Positions 1 to 7,198 of a stretch of 16,835 nt of DNA are shown here, piece after piece. Numbering within the stretch: the stretch's first letter is position 1; every line of letters begins with the position of its first letter. The DNA comes from an uncultured Bacteroidales bacterium (lineage in GTDB: Bacteria > Bacteroidota > Bacteroidia > Bacteroidales > Lentimicrobiaceae): contig CALMDN010000382.1 in NCBI GenBank assembly GCA_937864935.1, forward strand, positions 1 through 16,835, in the 5' to 3' direction. Both the position numbers and the translations under genes were made by a program. The notes under the pieces were generated by a model, which did no database searches, had not been told where the DNA came from, and worked only from the letters and a program-made list of their open reading frames with translations.

Positions 1-183
1 GTACCCGTTTTCTATGTATTTACGGGCCAGCTTAACCGCATGATTGGGATGTTCCGTAAAAACATTGGTAAACTGAATGCCGGCTTCATTGAGCAATGCG
101 GCAATCTCCAGCCAGTCTTTCTCTCCCTTTCTCCGGCCTGCATTGGGATTAACAATTACAAACCACTGACCATTTACATCCAT
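1..183 (-). CDS. Diacylglycerol kinase / YegS-BmrU-type lipid kinase, N-terminal fragment
   Basis: The first 61 codons read without interruption from an ATG at 183 to the window edge, so the C-terminal part is outside. The start, MDVNGQWFVIVNPNAGRRKG, carries the pattern of the DAGK catalytic domain: a short beta strand followed by an NPNAG-type nucleotide-binding loop (residues about 12-16) and basic residues. The following EAGIQFTNVFTEHPNHAVKLAR segment (in part) fits the family's next strand and helix, where the T-E-H pattern is common. Enzymes of this family phosphorylate diacylglycerol or related lipids with ATP at the membrane. It lies 70 bases downstream of the glycosyltransferase on the same strand, with a terminator-like hairpin between them, so co-transcription is uncertain. 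AGAGAACC before the ATG is a weak ribosome site. The family call is fairly safe; the lipid substrate cannot be told. Confidence 0.8.
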   Translation of the reverse strand, partial: MDVNGQWFVIVNPNAGRRKGEKDWLEIAALLNEAGIQFTNVFTEHPNHAVKLARKYIENGY

Positions 184-208
184 AGGTTCTCTTTAACAAA
201 AAGTGGTT

Positions 209-235
209 AAAACCGGATTTTCCGGTTTTGTTTTT
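209..235. terminator. Hairpin with T-tract between glycosyltransferase and lipid kinase
   Basis: AAAACCGGA (209-217) and TCCGGTTTT (221-229) form a perfect 9-base-pair stem with a 3-base loop. The plus strand continues GTTTTT (230-235), a good U-tract. On the minus strand, where the flanking genes lie, the stem itself ends in TTTT and a further TTTTT follows six bases later, so termination or attenuation after the glycosyltransferase is plausible but less canonical. It may work in both directions. Confidence 0.6.
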
Positions 236-253
236 CCTGCATGGTGAATGGGT

Positions 254-1027
254 TTATGCAGGTTGCTGATTGTTGGAATCTTTATTCAACTGCCTGATTT
301 TGGCATACTTAAAAAATGTGGCCTGGGCGGAGATCCGGCAGATGATGTAGCCGTAATAGCCATCGAGTATGCCCAGTTTGAATAAGTAGTCCCTGAAAAA
401 GCGGATAGCAGGATTCAGTACCAGTGATAAAATGCCGGGTCGGTCTCCCCGCCGGTGTGCTTCCAGGGCTGCAAGACCGGTAAACCGGTTGGCCTGCGCA
501 ATGTGTCCTTCGACGGAATAATAGGAGTAATGCAGGATATCTCCCCGGAGATGAACAACGGGCAATCCTGTTTCGGGTGTCAGTTTTTCGTGGATCAGGT
601 CTCCGGTCCAGCGGGCATGATCGCGGTGAAACAACCTGATTTTCCGGTCGGGATACCATCCGCAATGCCTGATCCAGCTTCCGCAGTAGTTGGTGAGCCG
701 GTTCATGCTGTAAACAGCTTCTTCCGTGTTGTTCTTTACTTCCATTACCGATTGCTTCAGGGTATCAGACAGCGATTCATCTGCATCGAGCGATAATATC
801 AGCGGGTAACTGGCGAGGGAATTGGCAAAATTTTTGGTTTCTGCAAAACCCATCCATTCATGGGTAATAAACCGGGCACCGAATTTTTCGCAGATACCTG
901 CAGTAGCATCCGCCGATCCGCTGTCAACCACCACCACCTCATCTGCAATGCCGGCAACAGAAGCCAGACAGCGCCCAATGTTGCGTTCTTCGTTGAGGGT
1001 GATGATTACAACCGAAAGTTGTGCCAT
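254..1027 (-). CDS. Family 2 glycosyltransferase (WaaE/KdtX-like)
   Basis: This 257-residue protein is a GT-A fold, family 2 glycosyltransferase. It opens with LSVVIITLNEERNI (residues 4-17), the usual first strand and loop of the nucleotide-sugar site. EVVVVDSGSAD (30-40) is the second strand with the acidic residue that contacts the nucleotide, and SLDADES (79-85) holds the DxD-like metal-binding motif (D81, D83). The later HEKL and HYSYYS segments resemble WaaE/KdtX-type enzymes that add sugars to lipopolysaccharide core, so transfer of a sugar to a cell-surface glycan on the cytoplasmic side of the membrane is the likely role. Donor and acceptor cannot be read from sequence. No transmembrane span is obvious, though the segment around residues 208-222 is hydrophobic and aromatic. 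A good promoter lies 20 bases upstream of the ATG, so it can be transcribed separately from the MATE gene before it. Confidence 0.88.
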   Translation of the reverse strand: MAQLSVVIITLNEERNIGRCLASVAGIADEVVVVDSGSADATAGICEKFGARFITHEWMGFAETKNFANSLASYPLILSLDADESLSDTLKQSVMEVKNNTEEAVYSMNRLTNYCGSWIRHCGWYPDRKIRLFHRDHARWTGDLIHEKLTPETGLPVVHLRGDILHYSYYSVEGHIAQANRFTGLAALEAHRRGDRPGILSLVLNPAIRFFRDYLFKLGILDGYYGYIICRISAQATFFKYAKIRQLNKDSNNQQPA

Positions 1028-1046
1028 TTGCGTGCAATGTAATCTG

Positions 1047-1076
1047 CAAAGATAAACGAGCGCAGATGAATGTCAA
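1047..1076 (-). promoter_or_regulatory. Bacteroidota-type promoter of the glycosyltransferase gene
   Basis: On the minus strand TTG (1076-1074), a 19-base spacer and TATCTTTG (1054-1047) match the -33 TTG and -7 TAnnTTTG consensus well. This predicts a transcription start near 1042 and a leader of about 15 bases before the ATG at 1027. It is the best promoter match in the window. Confidence 0.7.
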
Positions 1077-1124
1077 TACGACGTGCGGTTTTTTACTGCC
1101 GCAGTGATTGCCTGATGCGGATCA

Positions 1125-2462
1125 CTATACTTTCTTTTTCTTCCAGCGGCCCGATCTGAGGTAGAGGTAAGACAAGCCACCCAATACGAGGAAATAGACA
1201 TATTCGCTGGCCCACACCTGTTCGATACTTAACCTGAGGCCCACGGCAAGAATGTATGCCACAATCAGATACACAACGATGGTAACCACTTCAATCATCA
1301 GGGCAGTTGCGGTATTGGCAGTTCCGGAAACGCCGTTGAACAGAATGCTGGAAAAGGAGAAGAGCAGCAGGGCCGACATGATGACATAGAATGACGGGAC
1401 GGTCTGTTTTACCAGTTCCTGATCGGAGGTGTAGACTGAGATGAGCAGTGAAGGAATCAGGGCAGAAATCAGCACAGCACCGCCGATAAGCAGGAAGTTG
1501 AGAAGGGCTACTTTTCTGATGACAGGGATTACCTGATCGGTTCGTCCCTGGCCGATCACATTGCCAACCAGGGAGCTGGCAGCAGATCCAAAGGCGAAAA
1601 TCGGGATCATAAGCACAATGTAGGCACTGCGGATAATGTTTGAGATGGCCAGCTGGCGTTCACCCATTTTTTCAATGATCATGAAGAAAACAAACCAGGC
1701 AGCCAGGGAGATAAAATACTGAAGCATAACGAATACGGATATCTCCAGGGTCTTTTTCACAGTTCCCCAGTCAAAGCGCTTGAATCTGAACAGGTTGTAT
1801 TTTTTCAGGTCGACCATCTTCACGGTATAGGTGAAGAAGTAGAGTGCCGAAACCGCTTCGGAAATGGCCGATGCCAGTGCTGCCCCTTTTATGCCCATCT
1901 CGGGTAAGCCCAAATGTCCGAAAATCAGGGCATAATCAAGAATTACATTGGTGCCGGCCATGATCAGGGCGTTGTAGGTCAGCACCCTGGTACTGGTTGT
2001 ACCTATGTAAAAGGCTCTCAGCAGGATATTGCCGAAGGCAAAGAAAATGCCATAAATGCGGTATTGAAGAAAGTCCACACTTGCCTGATACACTGCATCG
2101 GAAGAGATCATCGGGCGGAGCATGGCCGGAGAAAGAAACTTTATGATCAGAAAAAGGAAGAGGCCCATGCCCATCAGGAAATAGAGGCTGTTGTCGGTGA
2201 TTTTACCGATTTCATGGTAATTCCGCTCTCCGTTGCGCCTGGCGATCAGGATCTGACCACCGATGCCAAAGCCGAAGCCCAGCATAAAAAGGGAGATGTA
2301 AAACAGTCCTGCGATGGCTGAAGCTCCGAGTTCAACCTCTCCAACGCGTCCCAGGAATGCCGTATCGGTAACATTGACAATGTTTTGCGCAACAAGGCTG
2401 AAGATGATGGGAAGGGAGATGTCCCAGATCTTTTTATAGGTGGGGATGACAGTTGTACTCAT
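1125..2462 (-). CDS. MATE family multidrug/cation antiporter
   Basis: This 445-residue protein has about twelve hydrophobic segments arranged in two similar halves, and its length is usual for the MATE (multi-antimicrobial extrusion) family. The N-terminus IWDISLPIIFSLVAQNIVNV (residues 12-31) followed by TDTAFLGRVGEVELGASAIAG is the classic MATE first-helix region, with the conserved D-x-x-F-L-G stretch. The second half repeats the theme with SNIIRSAYIVLMIPIFAFGSA and SSLVGNVIGQGR, matching the family's conserved G-N-x-x-G-x-G motif. Members export drugs or metabolites from the inner membrane using Na+ or H+ gradients; the sequence most resembles the DinF/NorM-like branch, but the substrate is unknown. 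It lies 63 bases downstream of a trkH gene and has its own -7 element, so it may be read both with the K+ operon and alone. The protein ends in a basic tail (GRWKKKKV). Confidence 0.92.
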   Translation of the reverse strand: MSTTVIPTYKKIWDISLPIIFSLVAQNIVNVTDTAFLGRVGEVELGASAIAGLFYISLFMLGFGFGIGGQILIARRNGERNYHEIGKITDNSLYFLMGMGLFLFLIIKFLSPAMLRPMISSDAVYQASVDFLQYRIYGIFFAFGNILLRAFYIGTTSTRVLTYNALIMAGTNVILDYALIFGHLGLPEMGIKGAALASAISEAVSALYFFTYTVKMVDLKKYNLFRFKRFDWGTVKKTLEISVFVMLQYFISLAAWFVFFMIIEKMGERQLAISNIIRSAYIVLMIPIFAFGSAASSLVGNVIGQGRTDQVIPVIRKVALLNFLLIGGAVLISALIPSLLISVYTSDQELVKQTVPSFYVIMSALLLFSFSSILFNGVSGTANTATALMIEVVTIVVYLIVAYILAVGLRLSIEQVWASEYVYFLVLGGLSYLYLRSGRWKKKKV

Positions 2463-2470
2463 AATCCAGG

Positions 2471-2478
2471 CAAAGGTA
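2471..2478 (-). promoter_or_regulatory. -7 element TACCTTTG upstream of the MATE gene
   Basis: The plus strand reads CAAAGGTA here, which is TACCTTTG on the minus strand, a full match to TAnnTTTG. No TTG is seen at the right -33 distance. Its edge lies only 8 bases from the ATG, so the transcript would be almost leaderless, starting about 4 bases before the start codon. Confidence 0.45.
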
Positions 2479-2525
2479 GTTCAATTCCCTGTACTCAGGA
2501 TGAGCAGAAAAAAAAGCAAAATGGA

Positions 2526-3980
2526 TTATTGTTTCCAGAAAGCCGGATGCAGTACAATAAACAGGCTGAAAAGCTCAAGCCTGCCCAGCAGCATCATAAA
2601 GTTCAACACCCATTTGGCAAAATCGGTAAGGTGGGCGTAATTGGCAACCGGTCCGGTAGTTGCGAGTCCGGGGCCTATACCTCCCATGCAACTCACCACC
2701 GATCCCATGGATGAAATCACATCGAGTCCGGTTGCGGTAAGCAACAGTGAACCGATACCAAAAGTGATGATATACAGAAAGAAAATGGCCAGTACATTGT
2801 GCAGGATTTTCGGGTTAACAGGCTTTTTATCCAGTCTTACCGGGATTACAGCGCTTTTGTGCACCTGCCTTTGAATCACATTTGAAAAATTCCTGAACAG
2901 CAGAACATGCCTCACAACTTTAATCCCTCCGGATGTGGAACCAGCCATGCCCCCGGAAAACATCAGTAAAAAGATGATAAACCAGGCATAGGATGGCCAA
3001 AGCATGTAATCCTCATTGGCAAATCCGGTGCAGGTAACGATGCTCACCACATTGAAGAGGGCCCCGCGCCATGCCTGCTCTATTCCATAGCTTCTTGTAA
3101 AGATGAGAATAAGGGCAATGATGACAGAAGGAATAAGCAGGATGAGCAGGTATGCATGTAATTCCTGACTACTGAGCGCTTTTTTTGCTTTGCCATTTAA
3201 GAGCAGGTAGTGGAGGGTGAAGTTGGTGCCTGCCAGAAACATAAAAAGAATAGCCACATATTGAAGATAAGGGGAGTAGCCAGCCAGGCTGGTGTTTTTC
3301 GGTGAAAAGCCGCCCGATGACAATGCTCCGAATGCATGACAGAGTGAATCAAACAGGTTCATACCTCCGGCCAGTTCCATGAATACCATAGCAAATGTCA
3401 GCAGAATATAAATACCCCATAGCCGACGAGCTGTTACTGCGATGCGGGGATGCAGTTTATCTTTTTCCGGTCCGGGAACTTCTGCCCAGAACAAAGACAT
3501 GCCTCCATAGCCGAGGAATGGCAGAATGGCAATCGAAAGAACAATGATCCCCATGCCACCGATCCAATGGGTCATGCTTCTCCAGAAAAGCAATCCTTTG
3601 GGGATGATTTCAATATCGCGCAGAATGGAAGCTCCGGTGGTTGAAAAACCCGACATGGTTTCAAAGCAGGCATCGGTAAATGATGGGATTGCCCCGCTGA
3701 TGTAAAAGGGGAGTGCACCGAAAACAGAAATGACAATCCAGGTTATGCTGACAATCAGGTAACCCTCACGACGGCCGATGTCGCGCTGATCGTAGTTGCG
3801 TCGTGTAAACCACATAACGCTTCCGGTCAGAATTGTGATACCGGCAGAAATCAGTATTGGGTAAAGGTCTGTACCGCCATACCAGAGTGAGAAGGGAATG
3901 CTGGTCAGCATAAACAATCCTTCAATTACCAGCAATATGCCGGTAATTTTTATCAGTGCCCTGTAGTGGAAACGGTACAT
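2526..3980 (-). CDS. trkH: TrkH family K+ uptake channel subunit (second, promoter-distal copy)
   Basis: The 484-residue protein is a member of the SKT (Trk/Ktr/HKT) superfamily, with four M1-P-M2 units spanning the inner membrane. The four P-loops with their filter glycine can be read: GFSTTGASIL after ETMS, ALSSGGFSPKN, VTCTGFANEDY and MGGIGPGLATTGP. The motif RSMTHWIGGMGIIVLSIAILP lies after the first loop, and SGGMAGSTSGGIKVVR marks the intramembrane gating loop region typical of TrkH. It closes with LLGRLELF, a conserved end. Length is normal (E. coli TrkH is about 483). It moves K+ into the cytoplasm under control of TrkA. It starts 27 bases after the upstream trkH stop, consistent with one operon. 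By eye it is about half identical to that neighbour; filter loops 2 and 3 differ (SSGG against ATGG, CTGFAN against TTGFVS). Confidence 0.93.
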   Translation of the reverse strand: MYRFHYRALIKITGILLVIEGLFMLTSIPFSLWYGGTDLYPILISAGITILTGSVMWFTRRNYDQRDIGRREGYLIVSITWIVISVFGALPFYISGAIPSFTDACFETMSGFSTTGASILRDIEIIPKGLLFWRSMTHWIGGMGIIVLSIAILPFLGYGGMSLFWAEVPGPEKDKLHPRIAVTARRLWGIYILLTFAMVFMELAGGMNLFDSLCHAFGALSSGGFSPKNTSLAGYSPYLQYVAILFMFLAGTNFTLHYLLLNGKAKKALSSQELHAYLLILLIPSVIIALILIFTRSYGIEQAWRGALFNVVSIVTCTGFANEDYMLWPSYAWFIIFLLMFSGGMAGSTSGGIKVVRHVLLFRNFSNVIQRQVHKSAVIPVRLDKKPVNPKILHNVLAIFFLYIITFGIGSLLLTATGLDVISSMGSVVSCMGGIGPGLATTGPVANYAHLTDFAKWVLNFMMLLGRLELFSLFIVLHPAFWKQ

Positions 3981-4007
3981 CCGGTGTTTAATATACTTTG
4001 CCTGTTG

Positions 4008-5507
4008 TTATTTTTTCCAGAATGTGGGAGAAAACAGGATAAGAACAGTGAATAATTCCAGCCTGCCCAACAACATGAAAAAGGAAAGAAGCCATTTACC
4101 GGAGTCGGGAACCAATCCGAAATTCAGAACTGGTCCCACAGAACCCAAACCCGGACCGATATTTCCCAGGGTAGCGGCAACAGCACCAACTGCCGATTCA
4201 AACTCCAGGCCCATAAATGACATAAGCAGGGATCCAAAGGCAAAGATGATGATGTAAATGAGGAAGAACGCCAATACATTGAAAATGATTTCCTGTGAAA
4301 TGGATTTACCGTTGAGTCTGACAGGTAAAATGGCCTGAGGGTGAATGATGCGCTTGAGCTCCAGAAGGCTGTTCTTGAAAAGCAGGTTGATGCGTACCAT
4401 TTTGATCCCTCCGCCCGTTGAGCCTGCGCAACCTCCGGTAAACATCAGAAGAAAGAGCAGAAACCAGGCAAAGAATGGCCAGAGCAGATAGTCGCTGCTG
4501 ACAAACCCGGTAGTTGTAATGATGGATACAACCTGAAACAGGGCATCGCGGATGGCCTTCTCAATCTGGGTTCCTTGCATAAAAATCAATCCAAGGCTTA
4601 TGAACAGCGTGGAGACCAGTATGATAACAGTGTATAACCGGAGCTCTTCGTTGTGTAATATTTTCTCAAACCTGCCTTTGATGGCAAAATAATGAAGTGA
4701 GAAATTTACACCAGCCAGAAACATAAACAGGATGATGATGTATTGGATATATGGTGAAAAGCCGGCTATCGAATCATTTTTAGTTGAAAATCCTCCGGTT
4801 GCCATGGTACCGAAGGCATGGCACAAAGCATCGAATACACTCATCCCACCAACCATCAGCAGCAAGGTCTGGGCAAAGGTAAGCGCAACATAAATCAGCC
4901 ACAACCTCTTGGCAGTCTGAGTTATGCGAGGATGTATCTTATCGGGTGTAATGCCGGGTACTTCAGCAACAAACAGCTGCATGCCTCCGATTCCGAGGAT
5001 CGGCAGGATGGCAAGCGAGAGGACGATGATCCCCATTCCGCCTATCCAGTGAGTCATGCTTCTCCAGAAAAGTATCCCGGCGGGTAAGGCTTCTATATCG
5101 GTAAAAATACTTGCTCCGGTAGTGGTGAACCCCGACATGGTTTCAAAAAAGGCATCGGTGTAGCTATGGGTAGTTCCGCTGAGTAAAAACGGGATTGCCC
5201 CAAAGAGAGAAATAATAACCCAGGCAGAAGAAACGACGATGTATCCTTCACGCTTCCCTATGGAGTTCTGGTCAAGACGACTGTTCATAAGCCAGAGAAT
5301 CCATCCGATAAGACAGATGCCGGTTCCCGATACAAGCAAAGGGAGAAAATCATTCTGCGGGTCGAATAGCCTGAGCGATGGGAGGGTCACCGGGTTATAC
5401 CAGGCTGAAAATCCCAAACTGCTCAACATGAACACCCCTTCGATCACCAGCAGTAAACCGGTAATCTTTAGTATAGCGCTGAGGTTAATCTTGCTTTTGC
5501 GGCCCAT
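4008..5507 (-). CDS. trkH: TrkH family K+ uptake channel subunit (first, promoter-proximal copy)
   Basis: The 499-residue protein has the same four-repeat SKT channel architecture as its neighbour. Its filter loops read GFTTTGASIF, TMATGGFSTKN, ITTTGFVSSDY and LGNIGPGLGSVGP. RSMTHWIGGMGIIVLSLAIL follows the first P-loop, FTGGCAGSTGGGIKMVR forms the gating-loop region, and LLGRLELF lies near the end. Compared with the other copy it has a longer segment between the first two helices (about residues 33-52, LPSLRLFDPQNDFLPLL). It starts 35 bases after trkA, with GGGG four bases before the ATG, a better ribosome site than most genes here. Together with trkA this is a Trk K+ uptake system at the inner membrane. 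The start is supported by alignment with the paralogue (LLVIEG at the same place in both). Confidence 0.94.
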   Translation of the reverse strand: MGRKSKINLSAILKITGLLLVIEGVFMLSSLGFSAWYNPVTLPSLRLFDPQNDFLPLLVSGTGICLIGWILWLMNSRLDQNSIGKREGYIVVSSAWVIISLFGAIPFLLSGTTHSYTDAFFETMSGFTTTGASIFTDIEALPAGILFWRSMTHWIGGMGIIVLSLAILPILGIGGMQLFVAEVPGITPDKIHPRITQTAKRLWLIYVALTFAQTLLLMVGGMSVFDALCHAFGTMATGGFSTKNDSIAGFSPYIQYIIILFMFLAGVNFSLHYFAIKGRFEKILHNEELRLYTVIILVSTLFISLGLIFMQGTQIEKAIRDALFQVVSIITTTGFVSSDYLLWPFFAWFLLFLLMFTGGCAGSTGGGIKMVRINLLFKNSLLELKRIIHPQAILPVRLNGKSISQEIIFNVLAFFLIYIIIFAFGSLLMSFMGLEFESAVGAVAATLGNIGPGLGSVGPVLNFGLVPDSGKWLLSFFMLLGRLELFTVLILFSPTFWKK

Positions 5508-5542
5508 ATCCCCGGAATAAATCTGCCGAAAGGGTAAAAATA

Positions 5543-6884
5543 TTAATTAAACAATGCCTGCACCTTACTGATGGACTCCGGCAATGAGAAAATTACCACG
5601 CGGTCGCCTTCCTGAATCTGAAAATCACCGATGGCGATGTAACTCTGCAATCCACGGACAATGCCCCCGATGATGCTGCCTTTCGGGATGTCGATATTCT
5701 TGATGGGTTTACGGGTTACATAGGCCCCCGGTTTAACCACAAACTCCAGTACTTCAGCATCAATTCCACTCAGACACTTGATGGAGGTGACTTCTGCATC
5801 CATGGTAAACCGTACAATATAAGAGGCGGTGATCAGCTTCTTGTTGATGATGGTTTCTATTCCGATGCTTTGCGAAATGCTGATGTAATCGATGTTTTCG
5901 ACCAGGGGTATTACCCTCTTTACCCCGTAACGCTGGGCCAGCAGGCAGGTGAGGATGTTGGTTTCGTAATCGTTGGTAACGGCAATAAAGGCGTCCATGT
6001 TGCGGATGCCTTCGTCTTCGAGCAGTTCGATATCGCGCGCATCGGCATTGATGATGAGGGTATGCTCCAGCTGATCAATGAGGTTGAGGCAACGCTCCTT
6101 GTTCATCTCAATCAGTTTCACATTCATGTCGCGCTCCAGCCTGCGGGCAGTTTTGCGGCCAATACGGCCCCCCCCCGACGATCATCACGTTTTTAATCTC
6201 CTGCTTCTGTTTTCCGCCCAGACGCAACAGTTCATCCACCCCGTCGGGCTTGGTGATAACGTAAGCCAGGTCGTTCAGTTTGAACTGGTCATCCCCTTTG
6301 GGAATCAGGGTTCTGTTGTTGCGATGGACCGCAATGGCCCTGAAATCGAGTTTGGGATTTTCATGGGCTATCTGGTTGAGGGTTTTGTTCAGTACAAGCG
6401 CGTGCTCATCCAGTCTGATCAGGAAAAGCGAAAGCCGGCCATCGGAGAAATCGAAAATCTCGGTGGCGGCAGTCTGGCTCAGCAACCTGACGATCTCTTT
6501 CGAGGCAATACGTTCCGGGCAAACCATGGCATCGATGCCGAGGGCCCGCATGATCTCCCGGTTTTCTGTTGAGAGGTATTCCGTGTTGTTGATCCTGGCT
6601 ATGGTGCGTTTGGCACCCAGCTTCTTGCCCAGGACACAGGTGGTGATGTTGATCTTTTCATCGTGCACCACCGAGATCAGCAGATCGGCCCGGCGGATGT
6701 TGGCCTGCTCGAGTACACTGATGGATGTGGAATCGCCTGTGATGGTGAGAAGATCTGAATGCGATTCAATCATCTTGAGCAGCTCCTGATGCGGATCAAC
6801 AATCGTAATGTTATGATTTTCACCGGATAACATCTTGGCCAGGTGGAAGCCCACCTCGCCGTCGCCGGCTATAATGATGTTCAT
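5543..6884 (-). CDS. trkA: Trk system K+ regulatory subunit TrkA, interrupted by an apparent +1 frameshift
   Basis: Two overlapping frames together make a complete TrkA. The first (ATG at 6884, stop at 6108) gives RCK_N1 with MNIIIAGDGEVGFHLAK (Rossmann GxGxxG plus, two strands on, TIVD), then RCK_C1 to about residue 225. The second frame continues with RCK_N2 (KLIEMNKERC, NADARD) and RCK_C2, ending at 5543 with VQALFN. The break lies in a run of nine G on the coding strand (6168-6176). With eight G the frame reads VGGGRIGRKTARRLERDMNVKL, restoring the second Rossmann loop, and the product is 446 residues, the normal TrkA length. TrkA binds NAD(H)/nucleotides and gates TrkH. The ATG at 6884 has GGGAG upstream; the longer start at 6914 would lie inside the predicted -7 box. 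As written, the protein ends after 258 residues with a scrambled tail. A sequencing error, a true mutation or phase variation are all possible. Confidence 0.9.
6168..6176 (-). other. Nine-base homopolymer (G9 in the coding strand) at the trkA frame break
   Basis: Nine consecutive C on the plus strand follow AATACGG and precede GACG. The three GGG codons encode part of the conserved GGGRIG loop, but only eight G followed by CC keep the frame. Such runs slip easily in replication, transcription and sequencing. Confidence 0.9.
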
Positions 6885-6911
6885 GATTTCTCCCGATTGA
6901 AATTCAGCCCG

Positions 6912-6919
6912 CAAATGTA
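6912..6919 (-). promoter_or_regulatory. -7 element TACATTTG of the trkA-trkH-trkH operon
   Basis: CAAATGTA on the plus strand is TACATTTG on the minus strand, a full TAnnTTTG match. It predicts a start near 6908 and a leader of about 24 bases before the ATG at 6884, with GGGAG in that leader. No good -33 TTG is visible. Confidence 0.5.
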
Positions 6920-7169
6920 ATACATTTCAATGCCCGGTAGTGAAAAATTGTTAAACCCGCGCCGGAGTGGTCATAAATTCAGTGTTTTACCGTTAATTGA
7001 CTTTTAAAGGGAAAAATCAACTGCATGCTCTGATGGAAGTGTATTGTCAGAAGAGTATTTATACGATACCTCTGTCAAATCACGGATCTTGTTTTACCCG
7101 AAGCACTGAATCGCAAAATCCTGAAAAATCATGAATCAAACCTAACCGGTGCTGAATTGCCATATTGCT

Positions 7170-7177
7170 TACCTTTG
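7170..7177 (+). promoter_or_regulatory. -7 element TACCTTTG of dxs
   Basis: TACCTTTG matches TAnnTTTG and lies 21 bases before the ATG at 7199, predicting a leader of about 17 bases. No TTG is found at the usual -33 distance. Its position argues against the longer TTG start at 7157. Confidence 0.5.
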
Positions 7178-7198
7178 CAGCTCAATCAACGATTACGC

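Larger units (their letters stand above)
6885..7198. other. Divergent intergenic region between trkA and dxs
   Basis: This 314-base stretch separates two divergent genes and contains no credible ORF. Its edges hold the -7 boxes of trkA (6912-6919) and dxs (7170-7177). ATTCAGTG (6977-6984) and CACTGAAT (7104-7111) form an 8-base inverted repeat about 120 bases apart, and TGTTTTACC occurs next to each arm (about 6983 and 7090). Whether these are binding sites cannot be told. Confidence 0.5.

Noticed and set aside
1103..1126. Hairpin AGTGAT...ATCACT at the end of the MATE gene as a terminator
   Set aside because: It overlaps the MATE stop codon and is not followed by a T-tract on the minus strand, so termination is not supported.
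7157..7198. Longer dxs start at a TTG codon
   Set aside because: It overlaps the -7 box and adds residues (MPYCLPLQLNQRLR) that do not resemble the usual enzyme start.
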